This document shows, one piece after another, positions 18,001 through 25,328 of a stretch of 64,000 nucleotides of DNA. Each line of letters opens with the position of its first letter. Position 1 is the stretch's first letter. The position numbers and the translations under genes are program-made. The notes beneath the pieces are model-generated. The model saw only the letters and a program-made list of their open reading frames with translations. It ran no database searches and had not been told where the DNA came from. The DNA is from a bacterium (GTDB lineage: Bacteria; Hinthialibacterota; Hinthialibacteria; OLB16): assembly GCA_022072055.1 (NCBI GenBank), contig JAJVIK010000002.1, positions 43,605 through 107,604 of the forward strand. The letters are read 5' to 3'.

Positions 18001-18569
18001 TGTTGTCCTCCACCTACCGCCAATCGAGCGCGCCCTCGCCTGAGTTGCTCGCCGCGGATCCGGACAACCGCTGGTTTGGTGGAATGAACCGCCGCCGATT
18101 GGAAGCCGAGGCGATTCGGGACAGCCTGCTGGCGGTCTCCGGGAGGTTGGAACCCGCGTTCGGGGGGCCTCCGGTCGCGGACCTGGCCGCTCCGCGACGC
18201 ACCCTGTATGTGAAGACTGTCCGATCCGACCGGGCCACCTATGGGGCGTTGTTCGATGCCGCCGATCCGACCGCGATCGTGGACCGCCGGACCGAGTCCA
18301 CTGTCGCTCCGCAGGCGCTCTTTCTTCTGAACAACAGTCTTCCCCTCCAGCTGACCCAAGAACTTGCGGAGCGCATGTTGGGAACACCCGCGGCGAACAC
18401 ATCCGAGCGCATCGCGCGACTCTATTGGCTGCTCTATGGCCGCCCACCGACCGCGGAGGAGGTCGAACTCGGGATCGGCTTCCTTGAGAACGGTCCGACT
18501 TCCAGGCGGATATGGGCGGAATACTGCCAAGTTTTGCTTTGCGCGAACGAGTTTGTTTATGTAGACTGA
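15099..18569 (+). CDS. PSCyt1/DUF1549/DUF1553 secreted cytochrome-like protein
   Basis: About 1,156 residues from a GTG preceded by GCGAGG; the GTG begins a short hydrophobic leader (VLLLIGFAGTCFA). Domain order is typical of planctomycetes: a PSCyt1 haem-type domain with C86-F-Q-C89-H90, then DUF1549 (PIDRFILSKLENKGL, VTFDLTGLPPTPEEM, GERWGRHWLDVVRYTDS), with a second CARCH haem-like motif near 394-398 followed by DHKFDPFS. An unassigned middle region holds a possible carbohydrate-binding insert, and DUF1553 ends the protein (NPLTARVLVNRLWQRHFGEGI, HPELLDWLA, LSSTYRQSS). These proteins are usually encoded next to DUF1501 proteins and are implicated in periplasmic redox chemistry on sugars. 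Here the DUF1501 gene follows after a toxin-antitoxin pair. Confidence 0.9.
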   Translation: MSAANVLLLIGFAGTCFAADPSPARSEEDTATLNVLVEALETLRADPASLETLRQNLQAGSVVPTVDSRDLEFFEKRVRPVLADNCFQCHGPEKQKGGLRLDGPEGLRDGGKSGPPILPGDPENSLLVRAIRYTDPALQMPPSGKLEEGKIADLVEWIRRGAPYPSPPPNGKRSLRLSVEEARQTWPYTPPKEPMPPEVRDVTWVANPIDRFILSKLENKGLHPAPPADKRTLLRRVTFDLTGLPPTPEEMEGFLADSSPGAFEKVVERLLASTHYGERWGRHWLDVVRYTDSFDSRATAEQDVTESHRYRDWVVDAYNRDMPYDQFLSYQIAGDLIPTEGPDPGFNREGIIATGLLAIGNWPGGDADKEKMVTDIVDDQIDVVMRGMLGVTFTCARCHDHKFDPFSMSDYYSLAGVFFSSHILPGPGKKTEGSPVLKIPLLSKGELAAREQETARVTELQGQIQSLVEGQKAELARARLPETGKYLLAAWRCREAGMEASAFASKEDLDPRLLEGWLGYLGFTRHPLLPKKVQNLHNLVGLSAWIAEETLPAVVANSLDKPLEYLTVIQPARSLVVHPGPEEAVGVAWRSPVSATVAVNGSVADADSKGGDGIEWRLVVETQEKDIPLAEGLIENGASQSFSEGKQHERGDGPALVTVRVGDTLLLSVGPRGNHGFDSTTVELEVHEVGGEGRTWSLAADLVSDLLAGNPHSDRLGNPAVWRFLGLGKDKRTEPEILVRWKKAIGELALDQTPVDNAARMIEEAASRIQKAIDSAAVAPDQDTPDSKLVQELLSSSGPFSAIVEESLFSEDAKGRLASLREELRALEGKSRAPIEYAVGIQEGGVPDTVHAGVHDVAVHKRGRYDNLGEVAPRGFPEALRTGNEDPIREGSGRRELARWVASSSNPLTARVLVNRLWQRHFGEGIVRTPGNFGKMGEPPTHPELLDWLAIRFVRSGWSIKAMHRLMLLSSTYRQSSAPSPELLAADPDNRWFGGMNRRRLEAEAIRDSLLAVSGRLEPAFGGPPVADLAAPRRTLYVKTVRSDRATYGALFDAADPTAIVDRRTESTVAPQALFLLNNSLPLQLTQELAERMLGTPAANTSERIARLYWLLYGRPPTAEEVELGIGFLENGPTSRRIWAEYCQVLLCANEFVYVD

Positions 18570-18613
18570 AGGAGAGACAGGGTTCCCTATCGGGACACGG
18601 AGACGCAAAGCCG

Positions 18614-18883
18614 ATGAGCGAGTTCTCAATGGTGCATGAAAAGTATGTCGTCACCGGCACCCTTAAGGGCGACCGCACGGTGGTTCTGGATGAACCCATC
18701 CCACTCGCCCCGACGCGGGTGCGGTTGACGGTGGAGGCGCTGAGGGCTGTCAAGAAGCGCAAGTCGTTGGATGAGTTCATGGCATGGCTTCGCGCGAGGC
18801 AAGAGGCGCGCGGACATGTGCCCATGTCTGACGCGGAGATTGACGCCTATATCCAGGCAGAACGGGACAGCTGGGACGAATGA
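18614..18883 (+). CDS. Antitoxin partner of the PIN-domain toxin
   Basis: An 89-residue protein. The N-terminal part is a short beta-type DNA-binding or dimerisation segment (KYVVTGTLKGDRTVVLDEPI, then TRVRLTVE). The C-terminal half is helical and charged (SLDEFMAWLRARQEARG, DAEIDAYIQAERDSWDE). This organisation, and the ATGA overlap with a PIN gene, mark it as the antitoxin of a VapBC-type module. The N-terminal ATG has no strong ribosome site; a second ATG 15 bp downstream is possible. It lies 44 bp after the PSCyt stop. Confidence 0.75.
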   Translation: MSEFSMVHEKYVVTGTLKGDRTVVLDEPIPLAPTRVRLTVEALRAVKKRKSLDEFMAWLRARQEARGHVPMSDAEIDAYIQAERDSWDE

Positions 18884-19290
18884 CCGTGAGAGTCTACCCG
18901 GACGCCGTAACGGTCATCTATCTTTTCGAAGGGTCCCCACATCGCTCCCAACAGGTTAGATCGCTCATCGGACGCGTGGACGCCACTTTGGTTGCAAGCG
19001 AGCTCTCTCGCATGGAATGCTTGGTTAGACCACTGCGCGAAGGGCAAGTTTCCCTGGTGGATGAGTTTGTGTCATTTTTCGATACCGAAGTCGATGAGAT
19101 GGTGGACCTGGACAGAAGAGTCATGGAGCGGGCCGCCAGAGTTCGAGCGGATCATGGTTACACAACCCCCGATGCGATCCATCTCGCGGCGGCGCTGGAA
19201 TCAAAGTGCGATGTCTTCCTCACCAGTGACGACAGGTTGAGGCAGACTGGGGGCATCTCCATCGAGGTTCTGAAGAGGATTGTTCCATGA
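18880..19290 (+). CDS. VapC-like PIN-domain RNase toxin
   Basis: A 136-residue PIN protein. Acidic active-site residues sit in the usual places: D8 in RVYPDAVTVIYLFEG, E40-region SELSRMECLV, the TPDAIHLAAALES motif and TSDDRLRQTGG. PIN toxins cleave tRNA, rRNA or mRNA. Both ends show translational coupling: its ATG overlaps the antitoxin stop (ATGA) and its own TGA overlaps the ATG of the DUF1501 gene (ATGA, 19287-19290). The toxin gene is therefore built into the PSCyt/DUF1501 transcript. Confidence 0.88.
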   Translation: MTVRVYPDAVTVIYLFEGSPHRSQQVRSLIGRVDATLVASELSRMECLVRPLREGQVSLVDEFVSFFDTEVDEMVDLDRRVMERAARVRADHGYTTPDAIHLAAALESKCDVFLTSDDRLRQTGGISIEVLKRIVP

Positions 19291-20732
19291 GCGGACGCTT
19301 CACCCATTCATCCCCGCCGGGGCGGCCTGGATTCTCCCGGCGCGCCATGCTCAAGACCTTCGCGAGCGGTTTTGGCATGCTCGGCCTCTCCGCGCTTTTC
19401 GGACAGGAATCACGGGCCGCTTCGGGCGCTGAAACCAACCCACTTGCGCTCCGTCCCCCGCATTTCGCCCCCAAGGCCAGAAATGTCATCTTCCTGTTCC
19501 TCTCCGGCGGCCCCTCCCATGTCGATCTCTTCGACCCCAAGCCGCGCCTCGCCACCGATCATGGCAAGCCCCTGCCCTTCGAGAAACCCAAACTGGAGCG
19601 CACCAAGACCGGCAACCTGCTGGCCTCGCCCTGGTCTTTCAGGAAGCACGGGCAGTCGGGCATTGAGGTCAGCGAACTGCTCCCCAATCTCGCCGGCTGT
19701 GTCGATGACCTGTGCGTGATCCGCTCGATGGTCGCCGACAACATCAATCACAACGGGGCGTGCCTGCAGATGACCACGGGCGAGCAGGCGTTCTCGCGCC
19801 CCAGCATGGGCTCGTGGTTGCTCTATGGGCTTGGGAGCGAGAACCAGAACCTCCCGGGATTCGTAGTCCTCAGTCCCGCGCAACCCGCGCAGGGGGCGCC
19901 TCTGTGGAGCTCCAGCTTCCTGCCGGCGGCCTATCAGGGAACCCTTGTCTCCAACCTCGAAGACCCGATCGCCAATTTGAAGAACTCCCGGATCGGCTCG
20001 AAGGACCAACGCCAGCAGCTCGACCTCCTCAAGCGCCTGAACAGTCTCCACCAGAGGGAGCGTGAGGAGGACAGCCGTCTCTCGGCGCGGATCGAGTCCT
20101 TCGAGCTGGCTTTCCGCATGCAAACCGAAGCCCCCGAGGCTTTCGGTCTGGCCGGAGAGACCGAGGCGACTCGCAAGCTCTACGGCCTGGACAATCCGGT
20201 GACCGAGATCTTCGGCAAGCAGTGCCTCTTGGCGCGTCGTCTTGTGGAGCGGGGTGTGCGGATGGTTCAGGTGTTCCACACCCAGACCGCCAAACGGAGC
20301 AGTTGCCAACTGTGGGACCAGCATGGCGGACTGCGCGAGGAGCTCACCAACAACTGCCTGGCGACCGATGCGCCGGTGGCGGGGTTGCTCAAGGACCTCA
20401 AGTCGCGCGGGCTCCTGGAGCAGACCTTGGTCATCTGGGGTGGGGAGTTTGGGAGGACTCCGACCGCCGAGAACGACAACGGGCGCGAGCATCATCCGTT
20501 CGGTTTTACGATGTGGCTCGCGGGCGGCGGAGTCAAAGGCGGGCTCGCGTATGGGGCCACGGATGAGTTCGGATGGTTCGCGGTGGAGAACAAGGTCCAT
20601 GTCCATGATCTCCACGCCACGATCCTGCACCTGATGGGCCTGGACCATGAACGACTGACCTACCGTTACGGTGGCCGAGACTACCGTCTCACGGATGTTT
20701 ATGGGCGCGTGGTGAAGGACATCCTGGCGTGA
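19287..20732 (+). CDS. Tat-exported DUF1501 protein
   Basis: A 481-residue member of the DUF1501 family with an alkaline-phosphatase/sulfatase-like fold and no established reaction. Tat-like leader FSRRAMLKTFASGFGM. Family landmarks are ARNVIFLFLSGGPSHVDLFDPK, SELLPNLAGCVDDLCVIRSM, NGACLQMTTGE, ERGVRMVQVFH, LVIWGGEFGRTPTAE, GREHHPFGFTMWLAGGGVKGG, and the terminal YGRVVKDILA. It normally pairs with the DUF1549/DUF1553 protein made by the gene at 15099. Here it is coupled to the PIN toxin stop by ATGA overlap, with AAGAGG as ribosome site inside the toxin gene. Sequence immediately after the stop is foreign RHS material. Confidence 0.92.
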   Translation: MSGRFTHSSPPGRPGFSRRAMLKTFASGFGMLGLSALFGQESRAASGAETNPLALRPPHFAPKARNVIFLFLSGGPSHVDLFDPKPRLATDHGKPLPFEKPKLERTKTGNLLASPWSFRKHGQSGIEVSELLPNLAGCVDDLCVIRSMVADNINHNGACLQMTTGEQAFSRPSMGSWLLYGLGSENQNLPGFVVLSPAQPAQGAPLWSSSFLPAAYQGTLVSNLEDPIANLKNSRIGSKDQRQQLDLLKRLNSLHQREREEDSRLSARIESFELAFRMQTEAPEAFGLAGETEATRKLYGLDNPVTEIFGKQCLLARRLVERGVRMVQVFHTQTAKRSSCQLWDQHGGLREELTNNCLATDAPVAGLLKDLKSRGLLEQTLVIWGGEFGRTPTAENDNGREHHPFGFTMWLAGGGVKGGLAYGATDEFGWFAVENKVHVHDLHATILHLMGLDHERLTYRYGGRDYRLTDVYGRVVKDILA

Positions 20733-20739
20733 TCCGCGT

Positions 20740-21003
20740 AGCGTCCTGGCTGAAGGCGTACTCCTCGCCCCCCTCGTCGTTCAACACCAGGTACAAGTTC
20801 CCCACCGCGTCGTACACATACACATAATCGTTGGTCGCGTTGGGGGTGGCGTCGTTGTCGGTGTGGCGGTAGGCGCGCTTGCCCACCAGGTTGCCGACCA
20901 GTCCCGGCGAATGCGTGCTCACCTCCAGCGTCCTCCAGGGGTCGTTGGCGTCAATCGCCCCGCCTGCCGTGTCATAGCGCTCGTCCACTTCGAGCAGAAC
21001 ACA
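20740..21003 (-). pseudogene. Fragment of an RHS-repeat protein
   Basis: On the minus strand 88 codons read LEVDERYDTAGGAIDAND, VSTHSPGLVGNLVGKRAYRH, TNDYVYVYDAVGNLYLV, ending EEYAFSQDA. The YDAVGN motif and the approach to the conserved core are typical of RHS/YD-repeat proteins. The frame then continues into unrelated antisense DUF1501 sequence (from about 20739). Both ends of the RHS gene are missing, so this is a remnant. A GTG at 20988 could start a short product, but that seems unlikely to be functional. Confidence 0.7.
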
Positions 21004-21006
21004 TAG

Positions 21007-21348
21007 TCACTCCACACTGCTATCTCGCCCACGACTTTTAGAGAAGCTTACCAAAGCAATTCCGACTATGAAGTACAGGATATGATGGCAGAAGAGCACA
21101 GTAGCGCTTTCCTCATTCAGGATATGGGCAAAAGGATAGAACCACGGGGCCGCATTGAACATTTCCTCCAGGGCAGCGGCAAGAGTACCTGTCAGTTGTA
21201 AGGTGACAAACAACGGGGGGAGAAGTGAAAGGAAAACCAGTATAACACCCACCCTCGCAAGATAGCCATTCGTCCATCCACAATAGGTGGCGTAGATGAT
21301 GACTCCCACCCCTATCATACCAACAATCACGGTTTGCATGGTGTGCAT
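21007..21348 (-). CDS. Small three-helix membrane protein, unknown
   Basis: A 113-residue hydrophobic protein with three likely helices: TVIVGMIGVGVIIYATY, VGVILVFLSLLPPLFVTL and ILYFIVGIALVSF, then a short charged tail. AGGGAA lies 6 bp before the ATG. I do not recognise the family. Codon and base use look less GC-rich than the neighbours. It lies directly upstream of the RHS fragment on the same strand and shares its frame after the stop. It could be cargo of an RHS-associated element, but there is no direct evidence. Confidence 0.6.
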   Translation of the reverse strand: MHTMQTVIVGMIGVGVIIYATYCGWTNGYLARVGVILVFLSLLPPLFVTLQLTGTLAAALEEMFNAAPWFYPFAHILNEESATVLFCHHILYFIVGIALVSFSKSRGRDSSVE

Positions 21349-21833
21349 GTCGTGTTCCCTAATACTACAGCGTCAAACTTTTCCGGATCCGCGTCATTCC
21401 CATGAAAATGGAAATCCACTGGGTGCTACCGCCAAGTCCGTGGATACTGTTGAGAGAAGAAGCGGCTGAGAGCCAACGTGGATTCCCGCCGCCGCGGGAA
21501 TGACGGAGCTCTTGGTCATCTGATCCCTCGGGTTTCAGGTGTACACCCACTTTTCCGCCTGGCTCTAAGCTCCACAAAAGCACATAATTATATCAGGCTG
21601 CCTCTGCGAGGCAAGACTTTTCAAGAGGCGACCGCGCTCTTTAGCACTTGCGGTTGCGGCGTGGGGAGAATCATCCGGAATGGGTCAAACCCGCTCCCTC
21701 GCGGTCGCGGCTCGGAGATACCGGACCCCTGCCAACAACGGGACCGGAATCGGGCCGGAATGGATGGGTGACAAGGGGTTGAAACCGGAGAGGGAAACTT
21801 GCGTTTCGGCCCATCAAGACGGGCCTTTTGAAG
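21349..21833. other. 485-bp gene-free stretch with repeats
   Basis: No credible gene is visible here. The stretch holds the inverted REP-like pair at 21393-21504 and a CCGCTCCCTCGCGGTCGCGG-like repeat scrap near 21690-21715. It ends at the tRNA gene. A weak GGCCC/GGGCC hairpin lies at 21808-21825, just downstream of the tRNA on the minus strand. Confidence 0.5.
21393..21504. repeat. Inverted pair of REP-like GTCATTCCC elements
   Basis: GTCATTCCCATGAAAATGG followed by AAATCCA (21393-21419) recurs inverted as TGGATTCCCGCCGCCGCGGG followed by AATGAC (21479-21504). The second copy forms an 8-bp hairpin (ATTCCCGC/GCGGGAAT, 4-base loop). This matches the common bacterial GTCATTCCC...GGGAATCCA REP-type palindromes. 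The pair encloses about 60 bp of unique DNA and could be a small non-autonomous element. Confidence 0.6.
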
Positions 21834-21909
21834 TGGTGAGCGGACTGGGACTCGAACCCAGAACCAACGGCTTAAAAGGCCGCTGCTCTACCGGTTGAGC
21901 TATCCGCTC
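21834..21909 (-). tRNA. tRNA-Lys (anticodon UUU)
   Basis: The minus strand folds into a full cloverleaf: acceptor stem GAGCGGA/TCCGCTC, D stem GCTC/GAGC with loop AACCGGTA, anticodon stem GCGGC/GCCGT around loop CTTTTAA (anticodon TTT), variable TGGTT, and T stem CTGGG/CCCAG with TTCGAGT. Discriminator A and an encoded CCA (21834-21836) complete it, giving 76 nt. It charges lysine. Confidence 0.97.
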
Positions 21910-22047
21910 ACTTCCTGGTGACATTAAGACAGCCCTTCCCCCGATGTCTAGGGTTCCGGTCGCACCCTTCCTATCGCCTCCCGCGCCGCTAAAATCGTGT
22001 TCGCTCGAAAGCGTCACCGTTGACGCGCCAACCAGAGGGAGCTCCGG

Positions 22048-23586
22048 ATGTCCACACCAGGAAACCATTCGTTTCGTTTCCTTGTCCATGCGGTCATGGT
22101 GGCCGGCGATCTGTGCATCTTCGTCGGCTCGTTTGTCCTGGCGTTCATCCTGGTCCATGACACATTTGGAATCGAAGACATCCACTGGTTCGCGGGCTTC
22201 GACCGGGAAACCGCGCGGTCACTGGGGATGTTCACGGTCTGGAGGGGGATGCCCTCGGTCATGTGGGTCGAGTTTTACCCCTACATCATCACCATCTTGC
22301 TCCCGTTGCCGATCCTGCGCCTGGTGGTGATGACCCGCCTCGGATGCTACCGGCTGGATGGGGAGATCTCGATGGTCGAGGACATTTTCGAGACCTTCCG
22401 GGCGGTCACCATCGGGTCCATCCTCCTGATTGTGGTGGCCTTTTCGGCGGCCACCGGGACCGGCGAAGAGCGTTTTGTCGCGGGCCGCCGGGTGTTTCCC
22501 GTGGATTGGCTGATCTGTCTTGGGGCCTGCATCGCCTTCCGGGCCGTGATCCGAACCGTTCAATGGCAGGCCCGTCGGCGCGGGCGCAACCTGGTTCCGG
22601 TGATCCTCCTGGGGCGCGGCTCGCTCGCCGAAATGATCAAGGGGGAGCTCCAGCGCGACCCGACCATCGGCTACCGGATTGTCAAGGAAGTCCCTGTGGA
22701 CGGAGGGGATGAGGATTACTCTCGGCGCCTGGCGGAGCTTCCGGAGACCATCCGCGCGACCGGGGCGCGCGAGGTGTTTGTGGCCGGCAGGAACCTGCGC
22801 CAGCAAGACCTGTTGCCGATCCTCATGAAAGCCGGCTGGGGGGTGACCTTCAAGGTGGTTCCCGACCTCCTGGGACTTCGCCCCAAGAAGGTGGAAATCA
22901 CACGTCTCCGCTTCGTTCCGCTGCTGGAACTCTTCGTGGATCCCATTCGCGGGGCCACGGGAACCATGAAGCGAGTGCTCGACCTGGTCGTGGCCTCCGC
23001 CATGCTGATGGTTCTCGGGATTCCGATGATCATCGTGGCGATCCTGATCAAGCTGGATTCGCGCGGGCCGGTGTTCTTCAAGCAGACCCGCATGGGGCGA
23101 GACTTCCGGCCCTTTCCGATGTTCAAGTTCCGCTCAATGCGCGTGGATGCCGACGCCAAACGTCATGAGGAATTCATGAAAAAGGTGATCCAAGAAGGGC
23201 AGGGCGAGGTGGACCAGGAAACCGGCAAACCTGTTTTCAAGGAGAAGGATGATCCGAGGATCACCCGAGTCGGACGGTTCATCCGTCGCTACAGCATCGA
23301 TGAGCTCCCACAGATTTTCAATGTTCTGAGGGGCGAGATGAGCATTGTGGGTCCCCGACCCCCGGTGCCCTATGAGGTGGCCATGTATCGCGAGCACCAT
23401 CTCCCGCGGATGAGCGCCAAACCCGGCATCACCGGGGTCTGGCAGGTGAGCGGTCGCAATGCGGTGAGTTTCGATGACATGGTGCTGATGGACATCACTT
23501 ACATGGAGAATTGGTCGATCCTCACGGACATTAAGATTATCCTTCAGACCATCCCGGTGGTTCTTTTCCCAAAGGACACCTACTGA
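22048..23586 (+). CDS. Exopolysaccharide-type polyprenyl glycosylphosphotransferase
   Basis: This 512-residue membrane enzyme moves a sugar-1-phosphate from a nucleotide sugar to undecaprenyl phosphate, starting repeat-unit assembly of an exopolysaccharide or O-antigen. The N-terminal half has four to five hydrophobic helices and a Rossmann-like CoA_binding_3 segment. The C-terminal Bac_transf domain (about 310-512) shows KRVLDLVVA, GPVFFKQTRMGRDFRPF, FKFRSMRVDAD, DDPRITRVGRFIRRYSIDEL, MSIVGPRPP and KPGITGVWQVSGRN. Its start follows GAGGGAGC. The insertion of about 25 residues after FRSMR (EGQGEVDQETGKPVF) is longer than in many WbaP-type enzymes. Flippase and glycosyltransferase genes at 51-53.7 kb could serve the same polymer. 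Confidence 0.9.
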   Translation: MSTPGNHSFRFLVHAVMVAGDLCIFVGSFVLAFILVHDTFGIEDIHWFAGFDRETARSLGMFTVWRGMPSVMWVEFYPYIITILLPLPILRLVVMTRLGCYRLDGEISMVEDIFETFRAVTIGSILLIVVAFSAATGTGEERFVAGRRVFPVDWLICLGACIAFRAVIRTVQWQARRRGRNLVPVILLGRGSLAEMIKGELQRDPTIGYRIVKEVPVDGGDEDYSRRLAELPETIRATGAREVFVAGRNLRQQDLLPILMKAGWGVTFKVVPDLLGLRPKKVEITRLRFVPLLELFVDPIRGATGTMKRVLDLVVASAMLMVLGIPMIIVAILIKLDSRGPVFFKQTRMGRDFRPFPMFKFRSMRVDADAKRHEEFMKKVIQEGQGEVDQETGKPVFKEKDDPRITRVGRFIRRYSIDELPQIFNVLRGEMSIVGPRPPVPYEVAMYREHHLPRMSAKPGITGVWQVSGRNAVSFDDMVLMDITYMENWSILTDIKIILQTIPVVLFPKDTY

Positions 23587-23604
23587 GGAAAGAGGAGGTT
23601 TTTT

Positions 23605-24258
23605 TTGAATAACTTGCGGGGGGAGCCGTCCAACCAACCGGAGGAAACCACCTCTCGGCAGCGTGACCTGGAGTGGGTCCGGAGGCTCAAGGCGGGGGAT
23701 CTTTCCGCCCTGGAGGAGATGGTCAAGGAGTACCAGGATCGGATCTACCGCTTGGCGCAGGGTCTTTTGCGCGACCCGGAGGAGGCCCTGGATGTGACCC
23801 AAGAGGCGTTCCTCCGGGTGCATCAGAACATTGGAAGGTTCGCCGAAAAGTCGGCGTTTTACACATGGCTGTATCGCATCGTGGTGAATCTTTGCCATGA
23901 TGCGCGCCGTCGGGCGCAACGAAGGCGGAAGGAGTTTTCGCTCGACCAGTACAACGAGGAGCGTGAGCGTGATGGCGAGGCGGCGCTTGAAATCGCGGAC
24001 CCCCAAGGCGTGGATCCGCGAGATCGAGGGGCCGATGAGGAGCTGGAGGCTCGTGTGGTCGAGGCCATGGAGTCCCTCCCCGAAAAGCACCGCACCGCGC
24101 TCTTGCTCCGCGAGGTGGAGAACATGAGCTATGAAGAGATCGCGTCGGCGACCGGGGTGTCCATCGGCACCGTGATGTCGCGTCTCTTCTACGCCCGCAA
24201 GAAGATGCAGGAGCTCTTGGGCCCGTATCTGGATGAAAGCTGGGGAGCACGATCATGA
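23605..24258 (+). CDS. ECF-type RNA polymerase sigma factor
   Basis: A 217-residue RpoE/SigW-type sigma factor. Region 2 (about 25-95) carries DLSALEEMVKEYQDRIYRLA and DVTQEAFLRVHQNI, then FYTWLYRIVVNLCHDARRR. Region 4 (about 150-205) has LPEKHRTALLLREVENMSYE and VSIGTVMSRLFYARKKM. The start is TTG, justified by AGAGGAGG six bases upstream; no ATG fits. It starts 18 bp after the sugar-transferase stop. Its TGA overlaps the ATG of the downstream membrane protein, the normal layout for a sigma factor and its regulator. The stress sensed is unknown. Confidence 0.92.
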   Translation: MNNLRGEPSNQPEETTSRQRDLEWVRRLKAGDLSALEEMVKEYQDRIYRLAQGLLRDPEEALDVTQEAFLRVHQNIGRFAEKSAFYTWLYRIVVNLCHDARRRAQRRRKEFSLDQYNEERERDGEAALEIADPQGVDPRDRGADEELEARVVEAMESLPEKHRTALLLREVENMSYEEIASATGVSIGTVMSRLFYARKKMQELLGPYLDESWGARS

Positions 24259-24773
24259 GGAAGAACGAGGAAGAGCTGCCGGGGGGTGAGAAGCTGGGCG
24301 CCTTGATCCGGCGAGCGTGCGCTCCTCCCGAGGGGCTGAAGGCGCCCGCGGACATGGCTATCCGGGTTCGGCGCTTGGCCGAGGAGCGCGCCGCGAACCG
24401 CTCGTTTTGGTCTCGCCTCTGGGAATACTTCGCTCCCCCGAGCATCTGGGTCCCCGTGACCGCGGGGGGGCTGGCTCTCTTGCTGGCCGTGATTGTCATC
24501 CCACAAATGCCTTTCGGGGCCGGAAGGCAGTCGGATCCCTCCGGGGAACGCATGGCCTCCACCGAGAGCGGCCTGGCCGCTTCCCAGGGGTCGGCGGATG
24601 ATCCGCTCGGTCCGGATTTCTTCAAGTTCGAGGGTGTCCCTGACGAAGAAGTGTCCGTGGAACTCGCGGATGGCTGGAACGCCGTGACCATCGAGGATGA
24701 GGAAAATGACACTGCGCTGGTTTACTTCTTCTCCGAAGAGGGGTCGACTAACGGAAACCCGAAGGCTCAATAG
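24255..24773 (+). CDS. Single-pass membrane protein, putative anti-sigma regulator
   Basis: A 172-residue protein with a cytosolic N-terminus of about 65 residues, one hydrophobic helix (WVPVTAGGLALLLAVIVIP) and an extracytoplasmic acidic C-terminus. Size, topology and ATGA overlap with the sigma gene suggest an anti-sigma factor. However, the zinc-binding H-x3-C-x2-C motif of the ZAS family is absent (only one Cys, in RRACAPP), so the regulatory role is inferred from context alone. The 3' end overlaps the next gene by about 70 bp. Confidence 0.75.
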   Translation: MRKNEEELPGGEKLGALIRRACAPPEGLKAPADMAIRVRRLAEERAANRSFWSRLWEYFAPPSIWVPVTAGGLALLLAVIVIPQMPFGAGRQSDPSGERMASTESGLAASQGSADDPLGPDFFKFEGVPDEEVSVELADGWNAVTIEDEENDTALVYFFSEEGSTNGNPKAQ

Positions 24774-25296
24774 CCGGGCGCTCTATTCGGTGGCGTGGGT
24801 CGGCCTGAGCCTCCTGCCGTGGCTTCATGCAGGCCTGTTGAGCGCCTCCGCGGCCGAGGAGGAGAAGATTGAGGGGCCTCATTGGACCGTGAGCTTCGCG
24901 CTGGGAAGCGAGGGCGCGGAGACCGAGAAGGTGGAGGTTCCCAAGGAGATCGAATCCGCGCGCGGGGCGCTCGAGAAGCTCGCGGAGCAATCGAAATTCA
25001 GGCGCTTCACTCTGGTCAAAACCAAGCTGCTTCCGAAGGATGCTCCCGAACCGGTCCAGGTTGCGTTCGACCGCGAACTTGCGTTCACCTTTCAACTCGA
25101 GACCAAGAAGGGGAGGGATTTCCTTCAAGCCGCGTGGCTGCGCCGTGAGGCCGGACCGGAGGGGAAGTTCAAGCAGCTGGGCGGTAAGGTTCAGCGTCCT
25201 TTCCAGCCCTCCAAGTCGCTCGTGCTGATGGGACCGCGAGTGAAGGAGGGGGTCGCCCTCGCGGTGCTGAGGCTGGATTTGAAGACTGAAAACTAA
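24706..25296 (+). CDS. Secreted protein of unknown function
   Basis: About 196 residues. A hydrophobic stretch (YSVAWVGLSLLPWLHAGLL) ending SASAA looks like a signal peptide, but it is preceded by about 25 polar residues if translation starts at this ATG. The gene would then overlap the preceding one by 68 bp. An internal GTG near 24790 (VAWVGLS) would remove the overlap and give a shorter leader. The mature part has no recognised domain; it is mixed, with LVKTKLLPKDAPEPVQVAF and QAAWLRREAGP. It ends the sigma-factor operon and may be a target or modulator of it. Confidence 0.6.
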   Translation: MTLRWFTSSPKRGRLTETRRLNSRALYSVAWVGLSLLPWLHAGLLSASAAEEEKIEGPHWTVSFALGSEGAETEKVEVPKEIESARGALEKLAEQSKFRRFTLVKTKLLPKDAPEPVQVAFDRELAFTFQLETKKGRDFLQAAWLRREAGPEGKFKQLGGKVQRPFQPSKSLVLMGPRVKEGVALAVLRLDLKTEN

Positions 25297-25328
25297 TCCA
25301 AGATTCAACCGTCGTCCCAACCCACCTC

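Noticed and set aside
20689-20988. Short open frame carrying the RHS fragment as a functional gene
   Set aside because: It begins with GTG in mid-domain and ends inside antisense DUF1501 sequence, so it is better called a remnant.
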